Of a stretch of 34,635 nt of DNA, positions 1 through 11,414 are shown in pieces. The DNA comes from Tulasnella sp. 424. Taxonomy: Eukaryota > Basidiomycota > Agaricomycetes > Cantharellales > Tulasnellaceae. Each line of letters opens with the position of its first letter. The stretch's first letter is position 1. The notes under the pieces were generated by a model that did no database searches, was not told where the DNA came from, and saw only the letters and a program-made list of their open reading frames with translations. The DNA is taken from NCBI GenBank assembly GCA_019633425.1, contig WSUB01000286.1, positions 1-34,635 on the forward strand. Reading direction: 5' to 3'. The position numbers were made by a program, and so were the translations under genes.

Positions 1-2657
1 CATCACTTTCTCACCCCAACATTATTGTTCTCGTCGGATTTGTCGAAGACATGCAAAAAGGAGACGTGTGGATGATTTTACCTTGGGAAGGGAATGGCAA
101 CGTTCGAGAATTTTTGCAGGGAGGCGAGTGGGATATTCCAGAGCGCATATCTCTCGTAAGTACGATCGACAATGCTAAGAAATATTTCCTTCATTGATCT
201 TTTGGTGTTTCTAGATTCAAGGTACGGCAAAAGGTCTAGAGTATCTGCATAGTCAACAACCTCCCATTTGTCATGGTGACCTTAAGTCTGTGAGTCCGAG
301 TCCCTGAGTGCATTTCTCAGCCTAATCCAATCTTCGGTCAGTTTAACATCCTTGTCAACTCCTCCAACAATGCGGTTATCACCGACTTTGGGTCAGCTCG
401 CATTCGACGAAGCCTTGCATCAGAAGAAAAGGACAATGGACCGGCTGGAGGTCGGGTTGTTGAAGAAACCGCGCAGGCGACTTCGCCAAAGATCCAATTT
501 AACCCCTCCACCATGGAGCTCACCTTGACCGGGCCGGGATTCTCTACACGATGGACAGCTCCTGAGGTGTTGAACAACGGGACCCAGGATTTACCCAGCG
601 ACATGTGGGCTTTGGGGTGGGTTTGTTGGGAAGTGAGTGAGAACACGGCTACTAGAACATACTATGTTCATCTTTTCATCACTCACATCTGCGCCACGTG
701 TCAGATTGTAACTGGTAGAATCCCCTTTGAAAATCTCAACCTCGAGTCGGTCATTATAGTCCACGCCATAAGGGGGAAATTGCCCGCGATTCGGGACGAC
801 GCCGACCTGTCCCTTGTTCTCTCCCTCTGCAATGCAATCTCGGGTTGTTGGCTCGTAGATCCAACCAAAAGGATCGATGCTTCCACTTTTCAGCAAAAGG
901 TTGACATTATGGTCAGTGCTTCGGTAGAGAGTTGGGTAATCGATTCTGAAGTGAATCTCTACTAGCCTTCCGCGACTCCTTCAGGTTATTCCGCTCCCGG
1001 TCAGAAGGTGCGGTCCGTGGACTTGCTCCTCGAGCTTGGGAGAACATACAACCTTCAGAACGATCTAGCGATGGCCGAATCCCACTTCCGGTCAGCCCTA
1101 GATGTTGCGAGTCGGACGAAAAATGACTCGGGCAAGGCGGATGCCTTGCTTTGCCTCGGCCGAGTCCGCCGCACTCAGTCGAGGTATCCGGAGGCGGAAA
1201 AGGCTTTCAAGGAAGCGCACGAGATCCACTCTCGCATAGGCAATGACGTGGGTGCTGCAAATGCGTTGCAAGGTCTGGGAGATATCTATGTGTTTCAGTC
1301 GAGGAAGCAGGAGGCGGAGAACGTTTTTAGGGAAGCGCACGAGATTAATTCTCGCATCCACTATCACTTGGGTGCCGCGGGCGCGTTGGAAGGTCTGGGA
1401 AGAGTATATCGCGCTCAGTCGAGGAATCAAGAGGCGGAGAAGGCTTTTAAGGAAGCGCACAGGATCCACTCTCACATCGGCCATGATCTAGGCGCTGCAA
1501 ACGCGTTGCATGGTCTAGGGACCATCTATGGCGCCCAGTCGAGGAATCAGGAGGCAGAGAAGGCTTTCAGGGAAGCGCGCGATATCTACTTGCGCATCGG
1601 CGATGACTTGGGCGCTGCAAACGCGCTGGACGGTCTGGGAGAAGTACACCGCGTTCAGTCGAGAGATCAGGAGGCGGAGATAGCTTTCAGGGAAGCGCAC
1701 GAGATCCACTCTCGTATCGGCAATGAATTGGGCGCTGCAACCACGTTGCAAGGTCTGGGAGAGGTTTACCGCTCGCAATCAATGAACCGGGAGGCTGAGA
1801 AGGCCTTCAACGACGCTCAAAATATCTACTCTCGCATTGGAGACCATCTCGGCACCGGCAACGCATTACGCGACCTCGCAACGCTTTATAGTGATCAGGG
1901 CAGATACGACGACGCGGAGGCATCCTACCGCCTCGCAGTCGCTTCTTACGATCGTGCCGATGAACCTGACCGTAAAGCCCAAACGCTACTAGCCCTCGGG
2001 GAAGAACATCATACCCAGGATGCATACCTCAAAGCCGAGGAGGCTGCCAACGAAGCCCTTGCCATTTGGATCAGCATGGACGACGAGGAAGGTCAAGCGG
2101 ATGCTTCATTGCTTTTGTCGAAGATTTTCAGGTCCCAGTCAAGGTACTCTGAAGCAAAAGAAGCGCTGGTTAAAGCTGAGGCTGCATATAACCGAATCGG
2201 CGCTGATGCGGCACGTGCAGCGACATTGGATGAGCTCGGCGATGTCCACTTCGCTCGGGGCACGTACGACGAAGCAGAGGAGTGTTACCGCCTTGCTCAA
2301 GCCATATTATCAAGCATGGGTGACGTCCATGGTGGAGCCAGGGAGTTGCGTAGTCTTGGGGAACTCTATATCGATCAAGGTCGACTCGACGAGGCGGTGG
2401 AGAGCTTCGCCGAAGCACGCGTCGCATTTGCTAGCATTGCCGACGAGGCCTGTGAGTCAAAGGCTGTAGCTGGACTAGCGAGAGCGTACGATTTACAAGG
2501 CAAGCTCACCGAGGCGAAGGCTGCTTGGGCGGAGGCTCACGAAATCTACGCGCAACTGGGCGGGACCACGAGTGACTCGGAGCAAGAATCAGGCGAGGAC
2601 GTAGGAACGGATTCGGAATCATGCGAGGACGTCGGAACTGATTCAGAATCAGAGTGA
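1..2657 (+). CDS. Protein kinase domain fused to 13 TPR repeats (5' partial)
   Basis: The 5' end lies outside the window, so the glycine loop and the VAIK lysine are missing. I read exons 3-155, 215-289, 342-632, 705-915 and 985-2657, all with GT-AG introns; about 800 residues are visible. Kinase motifs in order are HPNI, the catalytic loop HGDLKSFNILVN (Gly replaces the Arg of HRD, common in fungal TKL-like kinases), TDFGSAR and RWTAPE. The kinase lobe ends near PTKRIDAST. The donor at 916 (GTGCTT) is weak; I chose it because it restores the frame into the TPR part, so this junction is the least certain point. From 1071 on the protein is a solenoid of 40-residue TPRs, then an acidic tail with two GTDSES motifs. 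Such kinase-TPR fusions are common in Agaricomycetes. A role in protein-protein signalling is inferred; the substrate is unknown. Confidence 0.8.
1071..2630 (+). repeat. 13 tandem 120-bp coding repeats (TPR units)
   Basis: Equivalent codons (GAGGCGGAGAAGGCTTTC and variants) recur exactly every 120 nt, at 1071, 1191, 1311, 1431, 1551, 1671, 1791, 1911, 2031, 2151, 2271, 2391 and 2511. There is no indel across the thirteen units. Units from about 1191 to 1830 are very similar in DNA sequence, which suggests recent duplication or gene conversion. The outer units have diverged further. Confidence 0.9.
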
Positions 2658-3741
2658 CCAACTGTATCTGTGTTAGTGGGCCCTTTCCAGTCGCAGCAGC
2701 CCACTGCTTGTGGTGCACGAGGTATTTATAAGTCCGCATGCTGATGCGCCCCTCACATGTCTAACGACTGTCATTTTCCAGGCGATTCCTCATATTCTTC
2801 TTACGTTCTGCTGGCATATCTCCCGTAAATGTCTCTTTGGGTTATGTCCCATGTTGCTTACTGTACGGTGAACAGGTCTGCTCGTATTACCAGATATGTT
2901 TTGTAGCCCGGTTGCTTTTCTGTCTCCTATTCACCGCTTCGTAAACCAAAACTCTATATCCCTATCGACGTTCGACCGAGGGTCATAGCCTGGCGAGGTC
3001 CAGCACTCTCAAATGTGGGTTCGAGCGAGCAGCGACGAGAGTCCCTGATAATCAACGCCGGCACGACATCCCTGTGCATCTTGGTCAATTGTCTATATAC
3101 TGCGTCGCGGCTGGTCTCGTTTATATCTTGCTCTCTTAAGCCCACGTCGGCAAAAGCGCAAAAATCTCAAGTCCGCTGATAAAGCCTAAGACACCAAAGG
3201 AGACGTTCCTATCGCAATATCCCATCCCCATTCTCAGTTGGCTCAACTCGGACGCCTCTCGTCGAAAAATGATGCAGTATTCCCATGACCTCCCCTCTCC
3301 TTGCGAGAGCGAGCCTAGTTAACTCTGAACACTTTGCATTTCTTCTCTCTCTATAACGCAAACGCCAAGAATCTCGAAAAGAAACCACAAAGAAGAAATG
3401 AAAAGCGTCCGTTCGGCGAGATTATAACACCACACGCACGCAGGCGCTAGACGAGAAGGAAAAAGAACAAACCATCACGACTTTCGAAATAATAACGATC
3501 CAGAGCAGGACACGTGAAAAATGGCTATGGCAACAACGGGAAACAAAAGGCAAACGGAGGATCGACCCACTTACAGGGACGGAACGAAGTGAACAAAAAT
3601 AAAAAAAGGATGCGCCCATGTTCTGGACTTGAGATAACCGAGAAAAGGAGACGATGAAAGGAAATGACCGATGGAAGTTTTTTCGCACCGACCGATTGGG
3701 GTAATCGAGGAAACCACAACGAGGTGACGATCTATGCGCGT
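2658..3741. other. Intergenic, convergent 3' ends
   Basis: This stretch of about 1.1 kb lies between the stop of the kinase-TPR gene and the stop of the minus-strand Thr-rich protein gene. It must hold both 3' UTRs. Short open frames on both strands show no recognisable domain and no coherent exon chain. I see no RNA gene. Confidence 0.6.
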
Positions 3742-5132
3742 TTAGTAGTACCAAGAGCTCTGGAGGGACCACGTTTGCTTGCACTACGAGAAGGGAATTT
3801 TGTCAGCGATTTCGATTTCTGGAGCGAACTCGGACCCTCCAACTTACCGAAGACAAGCAATCCGAGAGCGCTGTCTCTTGCACGAGCTGCGTCTGAGTAG
3901 CGGTGGCAGTCTCAGTCTGGGTGGCAGTCGTAGCGTAGGTCAACGTCGCAGTTGAAGTGACAACGGCTGTCTGAGTGTGCTCGAGCGTCTTGGTGTTGTC
4001 AATGATCTCGGTCGACACCCAAACGCTGGTGTAAGTCGTGGGCACGATCATCGTCTTGGTCATGACGTCCGTGACGGTCGCGGTCTCCAGCATAGTCTTA
4101 GTAGCGGTGACGGTCGAGCTCAACGTCTTCTCAACGGTCTTGGTGTTGTCGATCACCTGGGTTGTGGTCCAGACTTTGACGTAGGTGGTGGGGACGAGCT
4201 TGGTCATGACGTCCGTGACGGTCGCGGTGTTGGTGACGGTGTCCTTCTCGGTGAGAGTGGTCGCTTCGACTTTGGTGGCGGTGTTGGTGACGGTCGCGGT
4301 CGCGGTGGACGTCATGACATGTTCGACGGTCTTGGTGTTGTCGATCACTTCGGTGGAAGTCCAGATCTTGGTCACGAGTTGGGTCATGATCTCCTTTTGG
4401 GTGGCGGTCATGGTCTCGGTCATGGTGGCGGTCATGACCTCGGTCATTGTTGCGGTCTACAAAGCCGACCTCGTCAGATGGGGGTCAGGACGAGGGAATG
4501 CCGAGCTAATACTCACTTGAGTGACGGTCGCCATCACAGTCATCGTCTCCTTCATGGTCACCGTGCTGGTGTATCCTCCATAGTTGTTGCAGTAGCCGCC
4601 CTGGTTGATGCTAAAAGAGGGAGCCAGCACGATCAGCCAAAATCGCTCGAAAACGCAAATCCGGAATACCCCCTCACATGTTATTGATGATGGTCTGGCC
4701 ATAGCATCCGTCGTAGTTGTACTAACGAAATCCGGAAAGTGTTGCGTCAGCAAATCACATCACGTGAACACCGGAAGAGAAGAAGGAGGGCGAAACAGAA
4801 GCGCGCCCCTCCCCAGATGTCTCAGGCTCACTCACCCAGTTGTCCTTGACGCACTGACCCATAGAATTCTTTGACCAGCCGTAGCCGCATCCGAGCTGTT
4901 GATACCCTCCGGCAGTCATGCTGGTGTAAGGCATGGCCGAATAGATGTCGTAGGTCTGGGTGGCAGCGGGCGCCGGAGTGGTAGTGGTCGCGGCGGCTTG
5001 GTAGGCGGCTTGAGGAGCAGCGCTGGTAGTCTCAGCGCTTGCGTAGGCTGTGGTGTACATTGGCATGACGTCGACGGCACTGGCAGCAGCGAAGCTGACG
5101 AGAGAGAGTGTGGCGAGGATTGCGGACTTCAT
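3742..5132 (-). CDS. Secreted Thr-rich repeat protein, probably cell-wall/extracellular
   Basis: Five exons join in frame: 5132-4836, 4721-4678, 4610-4517, 4456-3848 and 3783-3742, giving 361 residues. The start is the ATG in front of a clear signal peptide (MKSAILATLSLVSFAAASA). After a Thr/Ala-rich linker comes a Cys/Gly/Tyr-rich module of about 60 residues with Cys in the contexts LGCGYGW, GQCVKDNW, DGCYGQ and GYCNNY. Exon 4 is over 200 residues of Thr/Val-rich repeats in which a WTSTEVIDNTKTVEH-like motif occurs three times. The protein ends after two more Cys near the C-terminus, with no hydrophobic GPI tail. Heavy O-glycosylation and a wall or matrix location are inferred from composition. 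I do not recognise the family. Confidence 0.75.
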
Positions 5133-5776
5133 CTTGGCGGTTTATTCGAGAGAATTCGTGGTACGAGAAGAGAGTTAAGGAGAGTGTTGTAGAGTCGAGC
5201 GAAATAAAGTGTGTACGAAGTGCGATCTACGCGACGTGGAACTGGCTAGCAGTAGAGTTGAAGGAAAGTAGAGGAAAAAAGAGGGGGAACGCAAGCGTCC
5301 TGTAGAGATGGGGTTAGCTGACTGATTCGCTGTCAAAAGCTATAATGGGCGAATACGCACCAAAGATAAAAGGAGAAAGTAAGGAAAGAAGAGGAGAGAG
5401 GAAGGGGGACTGGAAAGCAGAGAGCTACTCCGAGGGGAAAAAAAGCTGTTTTATGGGGGTTCGGTGATAGCGGAGGTCTGGTTCTCCGTGGGAGTGACGG
5501 GAAGTGGCCTACGTATCCCAAGCAACAAGAAATAGCAACCATCGCTCTCTTTGCATTGCCATTCGATGGCATCCAACGCGCTGGCAATCGTTCAACCCTG
5601 TTAAAACAGAGTTCCAGGCCACCCACGGCAACAGACCCACATGTCGAAGATCGCCGGTTGTTTCTACATCTGACATTTGTTGCTCCTTCCCGACTTGCCC
5701 GATCGAACGTAAAAGCGAGAGCAAAAAAGAAAGAAGTGTATTACGAAATATAGATAGTTTCCGTCACCGTCGTTGT
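5133..5776. other. Intergenic: promoter of Thr-rich gene and 3' flank of carrier gene
   Basis: Both flanking genes are on the minus strand. The stretch therefore holds the upstream region of the secreted protein (next to 5133) and the 3' UTR of the mitochondrial carrier (next to 5776). The tracts at 5270-5450 are purine-rich on the plus strand, so pyrimidine-rich on the gene strand, as often seen near fungal transcription starts. No gene was found. Confidence 0.5.
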
Positions 5777-8700
5777 CTACTGAGACTCCCCTGGCGTTAT
5801 TACCGCACCCGCCGGTGACAGACCCGCTGATGATGCACCACCAGGTGTGATCTTCTTCCCAAAGTCGCCGTGCACGTCCAACAAAATCTTTAGTGCATTC
5901 CTGGCCCTCACCCGAGACATGTCCTCCGCTCCCCCACTGGTCAGCAGGGTCTCGAGCTTCTTCGGTTCTTCCCCGAATGGGTATGGAAGGTACTGTACAC
6001 ATCATCAGGTCCCCCATAATTAGCACCCAATCGTAATTGTAGTTCGTCATCGCAACCATATGAAATAGGCAACGCACCGTTTGCAAGTACTCGTACGCCA
6101 CCAAGGTGAAACCAAACTGTGGACTGCTGCGAATCACACGCGCGGGACCACCCTTGAAGAACGCGCGGAACCCTTCTTCAGTCCCTGGTCGCCGTATCTC
6201 TATTCAGTACCCAATACGTTGTCGTTGCCGCGCCTGAGCGTTGCACTCACAGATCTTTTGGGCACAATCAAAGAGACCCTTATATGAGGATTGGCCTTTT
6301 CGGGCTTCAACTTGCAGACGGGTCTTGATCACATCTGGCATGAAGAGCGTCAGTCAGGTATACTCTTTCCAGCACCGGACCGATCCCTTACCTGCTGGAG
6401 TGGCCAAGTAGGCAGCGGGCATACCCCTAAACAACGCCGAAATCCATCCCATCAGCATCCTCTCGCCACGCGAAACACACGGCCGACGGGGATAAGAAAA
6501 AAGCACTCACGCAATAGCAGCACTCATCAACATCTCACCGAAAGTCAACTTCTTGCCATTATACCCTTCACCGAACACGTCCTTCTTTAGATGTGCGTAT
6601 GCAGGGAAGTAAATCGCGGAGAAAGGCATGTCGCGGAGCAAACATGCCGAAGCGCCCTTGTACAGCCCGAGTAAACCGAGCTGACGAATGATGTGGACGG
6701 CTCCGCGGGGAGCTGCGCCTTCTAGTTTCGCGGCTTCGCCTTGCACTTGCAACCGGATTTTGCTATAAGAAGCAAGACAAGGCAAGGTTAACTCGGGGGG
6801 AAGGAATTGATTTTTTGGAAACATGCAACCCACACAATCTCAAGAGGATTAGTAAAGACCTAGATGAGACACCCCAAGTGAGTTAGACTTTTAGAAGTTT
6901 CGCTTGGCGGGTTCCACGTACCACTTGGCAACCACCAGCCGTTCCACCGGCAATGATCTCCCAAGGTAAAGTAATCCGTCCGGTCTCCGGATCGGTCGCC
7001 CGTCCACGAACGAGATCGTTCACAGTCAATTTGATGGCCTTTTCTGGCGCTACACCCTAAGAATAGTGGAAACAATCCCGCGTTCAGCATCCCGAGGGAC
7101 GAAATGCCGCTATAAACCAGGGAGGAGTACGTACGATAAGTTGAGGTCCCAACCCTCTGTAGAATCCAAGGAAGCCTTCGTTCCGGAAGACTTTTTGAAC
7201 GCAATCCATGCTGTTCTTGTACAAGAGTTGACCGACGACCGTGCTTCGTTGGTTTTGCATTCTAAAACGGAGTTCATATCACTGGTCGTTAGCGTTCTGT
7301 TCGAAACGCGTCAATCAGTATACACTCCGCACCGAGTCTGCATGCGTTTTCGACGAGAGTTGCCATGATTTAAATGTTGAGCTTCCAATCACATCTTTGT
7401 CAAACATCGTTGTCCACATACCTTGACTTGAAAAGGTGGTAAAGAAGATTATCAGCAAACATTGTTTCCAGTTTGCCAAATTTTCCGAAGCCACCTACCC
7501 AAATCAATCGGGTACACCACCCCAGCACCCAATCCACCGGCAAGACCACCCAACACAAAGCTATAAGCCGACTGGAAGAAACTATCCATGAAGCCCTTCT
7601 TCGGCTTAACATGGGTAGCTTCCACGTCCGCGGGACTCCTCCACTTCGGGTCCAACAAGTTGGCGAAATCCAACAGCGACAACCTATGCTGCGCCGGGTC
7701 ACCACGAGAAGCGAAATGGAAGATGATAGCAGCTTCCATAGGCGAGAACAACCCGTATCGAGTGGACGCGGCTGAATAGTTGAGGAAGTCGGTTTGGTCG
7801 ATTCGGCCGTCTTTGGATTTGGAGGTCGCTTCGCGAATGACGCGTTCGACCATGTCCATGTCCCGAATGACGTTGATGAACGCTTGGACTTCGCTGAATG
7901 AGATCTTTTGACCGGGGGAGAGCGTGCAGAGGGTCGGGAGACGCTCGATAACGGGTTCGGAGAGCTTGTGGCCCGCGAGGTCCTGCACAAAAAAAGCGGC
8001 ATTGCTGTTAGAAATCGCGTGTCGGGCAAAGAAGACATAAGTGACTGACGGTAATGATTCTCTTGAATTGCTCGGGAGTGATGAAACCATCTTCATTGGT
8101 GTCAAAGTACTTGAACGCCTGACGGAGTCGTTCGCCTTGCAAGCCCTTCATGAGCTGCGTGAATTGGTTGTAATTGAGGACATGGCGACCGTCCCGCTTG
8201 CCAAGGTACAACTTCACCCAGTCGCTGTAATGATAGTGATGGTATGTGATCAGAAATGGCTGGAGACGCGAGAGGTCAACAGGCCGTCGGCTCACCAGTC
8301 AAAGTTGAAGGGGATGCTATCAGGGCCGACGTTCTCCGAATAGACTTTCTTGAATTCGTCGAACGTGATGGTGCCACTACCATCTCTGTTGATTGATACC
8401 GCGCGTCAGCTAAACTGTCCTCGAATAACGGCAACGTAACGCGTGTTTTCGGGGCATTCGGACGGGCTCTTCCCGTCCATAGCACAGGTGAGAGGCGCGC
8501 CATGCTGGACGCACGGTACCCGCCCCTCAAGCCCCTGCCCCTGCCCGAAATGACAGTCCTTCCGATTCACGCAGCCACTGGGAATGTCCAAGGGAAAGAC
8601 ACGAGTAGGACTTACTCGTCAAAGTACTGGAAGGCAATCCAGTACTCAGCGTCAGGTCGCTTCAGCAGTGTCTCGAATACACTGAAATCGTCCCACGAGA

Positions 8701-9091
8701 CGAGCCCCCTTCGGGATGTGTCGGCCACACGGAATAGGACGCCAAACGACTCTCTGTCGATTCTGCTGAGGTCGCCTTGGGATGCGATAGCGCTGATGAA
8801 AGATTCTCGGTCGAGGAACCTGTGGCCAGCGCGGTCGAAAGTTAGAAAAGAGAAGGCGAAGTGATCGGTGTTAGTGGAAGCCGTCAACAGAGAATTTCAA
8901 TATGGACCAGTTGTCTGGCCATGAGCTACGCACTTCTGCCCGCTGAACTCCTTCGAGTTGGTGTCGAAGATACGTTTCCATCGCTTGAGTTCGGATTCTG
9001 GAGTGGCTAAGGACCGTGAAGCTGCTGCTAGCGGGCCCTTGGCGCCTTCAAGAGGTGCAGAGGGAGAAACGGCGTCGGTGCTGCTGGCCAT
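5777..9091 (-). CDS. AGC1: Mitochondrial aspartate/glutamate carrier with EF-hands (aralar/AGC type)
   Basis: It exchanges aspartate for glutamate across the inner mitochondrial membrane (SLC25A12/13 family; malate-aspartate shuttle). Fifteen exons give 700 residues: 9091-8934, 8819-8616, 8385-8296, 8224-8050, 7982-7499, 7426-7422, 7337-7333, 7261-7135, 7056-6922, 6859-6834, 6762-6511, 6426-6392, 6334-6251, 6184-6078 and 5992-5777. The N-terminal half is an EF-hand array. A canonical loop starts at D120 ([12 protein letters not shown]); a second at D192 ([12 protein letters not shown]) has Gln at the last position. From about residue 345 come three Solcar repeats with signatures PIDLVKTRM, NPLEIVKIRLQ and [11 protein letters not shown]. 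The length matches animal aralar/citrin (about 680 aa) and, unlike yeast Agc1p, it has the EF-hands. Two consecutive 5-nt exons encode the VKTR of the first signature; see findings. Confidence 0.93.
7333..7337 (-). other. 5-nt microexon 2 of the carrier gene
   Basis: On the minus strand the exon is ACTCG, between a TGCAG acceptor and a GTGCGG donor. It encodes Thr373 and the first two bases of Arg374, whose third base starts the next exon at 7261. The downstream intron is 71 nt (7262-7332). Without this exon the invariant TR of the carrier signature is lost and the frame breaks. Confidence 0.8.
7422..7426 (-). other. 5-nt microexon 1 of the carrier gene
   Basis: On the minus strand the exon is TCAAG, between a TTTTCAAG acceptor and a GTATGT donor. 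It finishes the Val371 codon (G+TC) and supplies Lys372. The introns on either side are 72 nt (7427-7498) and 84 nt (7338-7421). Confidence 0.8.
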
Positions 9092-9405
9092 CGGAGACTA
9101 CAAAGCCTTTCTAAAGAGATTAAGAGGAATAAGATGCGTGGACTACCGTCCGTCTATAGAGTCTATAGGCAGGTAGACAAGAAACTAAGGAAAGGGAGAG
9201 ACGTGGTGGGGGGAGATGAGAGTAGAGAGATGAGAGTTGTGTGTTGCGAGTGTGAAGTTGCTTGTCAAGGAAAAAGTCACTTCGCGAATTGCCGCCCAAT
9301 CCGTGCAACGCATAAGCCGGGAGAGAGTCGCGCATTCCACGCCTCCACAAACCTCCGAACTCCGGGGTAAAATATCTCCACATTCAACTACACACGTCTC
9401 GGGGA
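9092..9405. other. Intergenic: carrier promoter and TRM5 3' flank
   Basis: The 314-bp gap lies between two minus-strand genes. It should contain the carrier gene promoter and the TRM5 3' UTR. No distinct regulatory motif was recognised. Confidence 0.5.
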
Positions 9406-11414
9406 TTATCCTACAACGAGCGCAATATCCTTGGGCAGTCTGAAGCTGATGCAGTACATGTGCTTGTGAGGCGCCACATCCCGAACCAAATGGTAGTGAA
9501 CGTCCTCGCCATCCTTGCCCAAAGCACCTCCAAGGTATTCCTCGGCTCTCTGTTGAAACGCAAAATCCGAAACAATTTTTTTTTTCAGATGGACTTCCCC
9601 ATTTGGCAGTCGATGCACCTGTCTCACCTTCCGAAGATCCGCCCCAGCCGAGCCCACATCGAACTCCCGAGTGAACGCATAGCAATGTACCATCGGCATC
9701 CGGTCTCCATAAACTTGCTCGAACGCTCCAGGATCTTTCTCCTTCAACGGCGCAAGAACACCTCGGTAAGCATCGAGGAATTCGATAGCTGTTGCTGGCA
9801 AATTCATCACAAAGTGGTCCACGCGACGGCGAGGATTTGGTAAGGGAGCCTCCGTCTCTTTACCGATACCCCGAGCTCCGGCATTCCCGGACTCGCGGGC
9901 ACGTCGCTCCTCTTTTAGTCTCTTCTTAGCGAGGTTAGATGGCTCGGAAAATGGAATTGGGTCGTCCCAGATCTCTTGTACGGCTTCACGGATAAATACC
10001 CGACCGTCTCTGCAGGACGTTCGCAAGCGGTTGGTGACCTGCACACCGTGCCCATCAGACCAAGCCCCTATTCGCGACTCTCGAAGTCACATTTTACTCA
10101 CTTTATTTCGTTCTGCGTTACCTTTTAAAGCTGCAGCACTTTCCGGGTTCAAATCACTCCCCATAACGAAGCACCCTTTCTTTGCTGCAGGCACGGCGAA
10201 CGGACCGACACCCGCAAAGCCATCTACGATCACTTCGCCAGGCTGGAACATTTCGATGAGTCGCTTATGTTCAGCCTGGAGCCGCGAGTTCCAGTAAACC
10301 TTGCTAAAATCAAAGACAAAAGAGCAGTCGGATTCGTTCTGGTTGAAACAAAATATGGGATGAGATCAGAGAAGGGGCGGCTTTGTGTCGGGGGGTGACA
10401 TACCAGGACGACATTGAAGTCGGGTTCACCGGCTATGACTTCCATCTTGAAAACTCGGAATTCAGAGTCATGGTCGTCGATAGTATTGACCTTGTTAACT
10501 ACGGTTCTGATGTTCTTGTTTTTCTAGAAAACCTCGTGCTCGTGAGGGGCGGTTTTTGCGAGTGGAAACGAAGAACGGGGCTTACGTCCAACACGATCTG
10601 GCCAATTAAGTGCTTGTAAGGTAGATACTCGTCTCTAAGATTAAGGTGAGCTGTCGGATGGATTCTTTTTCAGCATTCTCTGAGATGTGACGGAAAGAGT
10701 CGCAGACCTACCGATGTGGCCAGTCGCCGCAAACGACGCTGGAGCCCCATCCGCCACCAGCTCGTATGGTAGTACAGATTGAATTATTTCACCTGAAGTG
10801 GGCACCCGTCAGGTTGTGTTACAAGAGGCATGCGAGATGGCGTGAAACGCGTACTTGTCGTCCAATAGTCATAATTTAGCTTGATGTCGAAATTTGTGAA
10901 ACCCAGCCCATTGTCGGAGATGTACTGGCGCGTCTCGGGGGGTAAAGCATCTGCTAGGACCGACCATCTCAGCTCTACTCGTGTGACCATGCACTACAAG
11001 AACCTCACCTTCGGTTCTACTTAGTAGCACAAGGCGGTTCGCAGGGTCATCCGGGTCCGGCTCGACGTTTCGGATGTTCGGCAGATCCACCAAGCACCTT
11101 TTGCAAGATGTACCCAGTATCAGTATAACGATTTTTGCACTGGCAACAGTCAAACCCACTCACTTCTTCACTTCATCCGCCTTCTTAAACTCGAGGGTCT
11201 TAGTAACCGGCACACGGACGGCCAGCACCGGCAACGTCCTCTTAAAGACACTCCGATCCAGCTCTGTCATACCATGATGCGGTGGGCAACTGATATCCAA
11301 AGACATTCCTCGCGTCGTTGTCCTCGTCGTGGTTACCGTGGAGAACCTGAAACCGGCAGTTGGTGGTCGGTGGTTTGTGAGTCGAGATCCAAAGCGCCCT
11401 AATGCCCGGATCAT
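9406..11414 (-). CDS. TRM5: tRNA (guanine-37-N1)-methyltransferase Trm5
   Basis: It makes m1G at tRNA position 37, next to the anticodon, using S-adenosylmethionine, and so prevents frameshifting. Nine exons: 11414-11164, 11097-11009, 10950-10855, 10792-10712, 10650-10586, 10523-10404, 10338-10102, 10038-9628 and 9549-9406, giving 497 residues (yeast Trm5 is 499). Family motifs are [20 protein letters not shown], the SAM site [17 protein letters not shown] (about 273-289), SDLNPES (about 295-301) and [18 protein letters not shown]. The first ATG (11414) adds a 36-residue Arg/Thr/Ser-rich segment without acidic residues, like a mitochondrial presequence. A second ATG at 11306 (MSLDIS) would give a cytosolic/nuclear form. 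The last intron (9550-9627, 78 nt) is in frame and stop-free, so its retention would add 26 residues. The gene is divergent from RPA190. Confidence 0.93.

Noticed and set aside
7427..7498. Reading exon 5 of the carrier straight through as GRWLRKIWQ...
   Set aside because: The read-through leaves the Solcar signature right after PIDL and runs into non-conserved sequence; the splice chain with the two microexons restores the signature and the full length of 700 residues.
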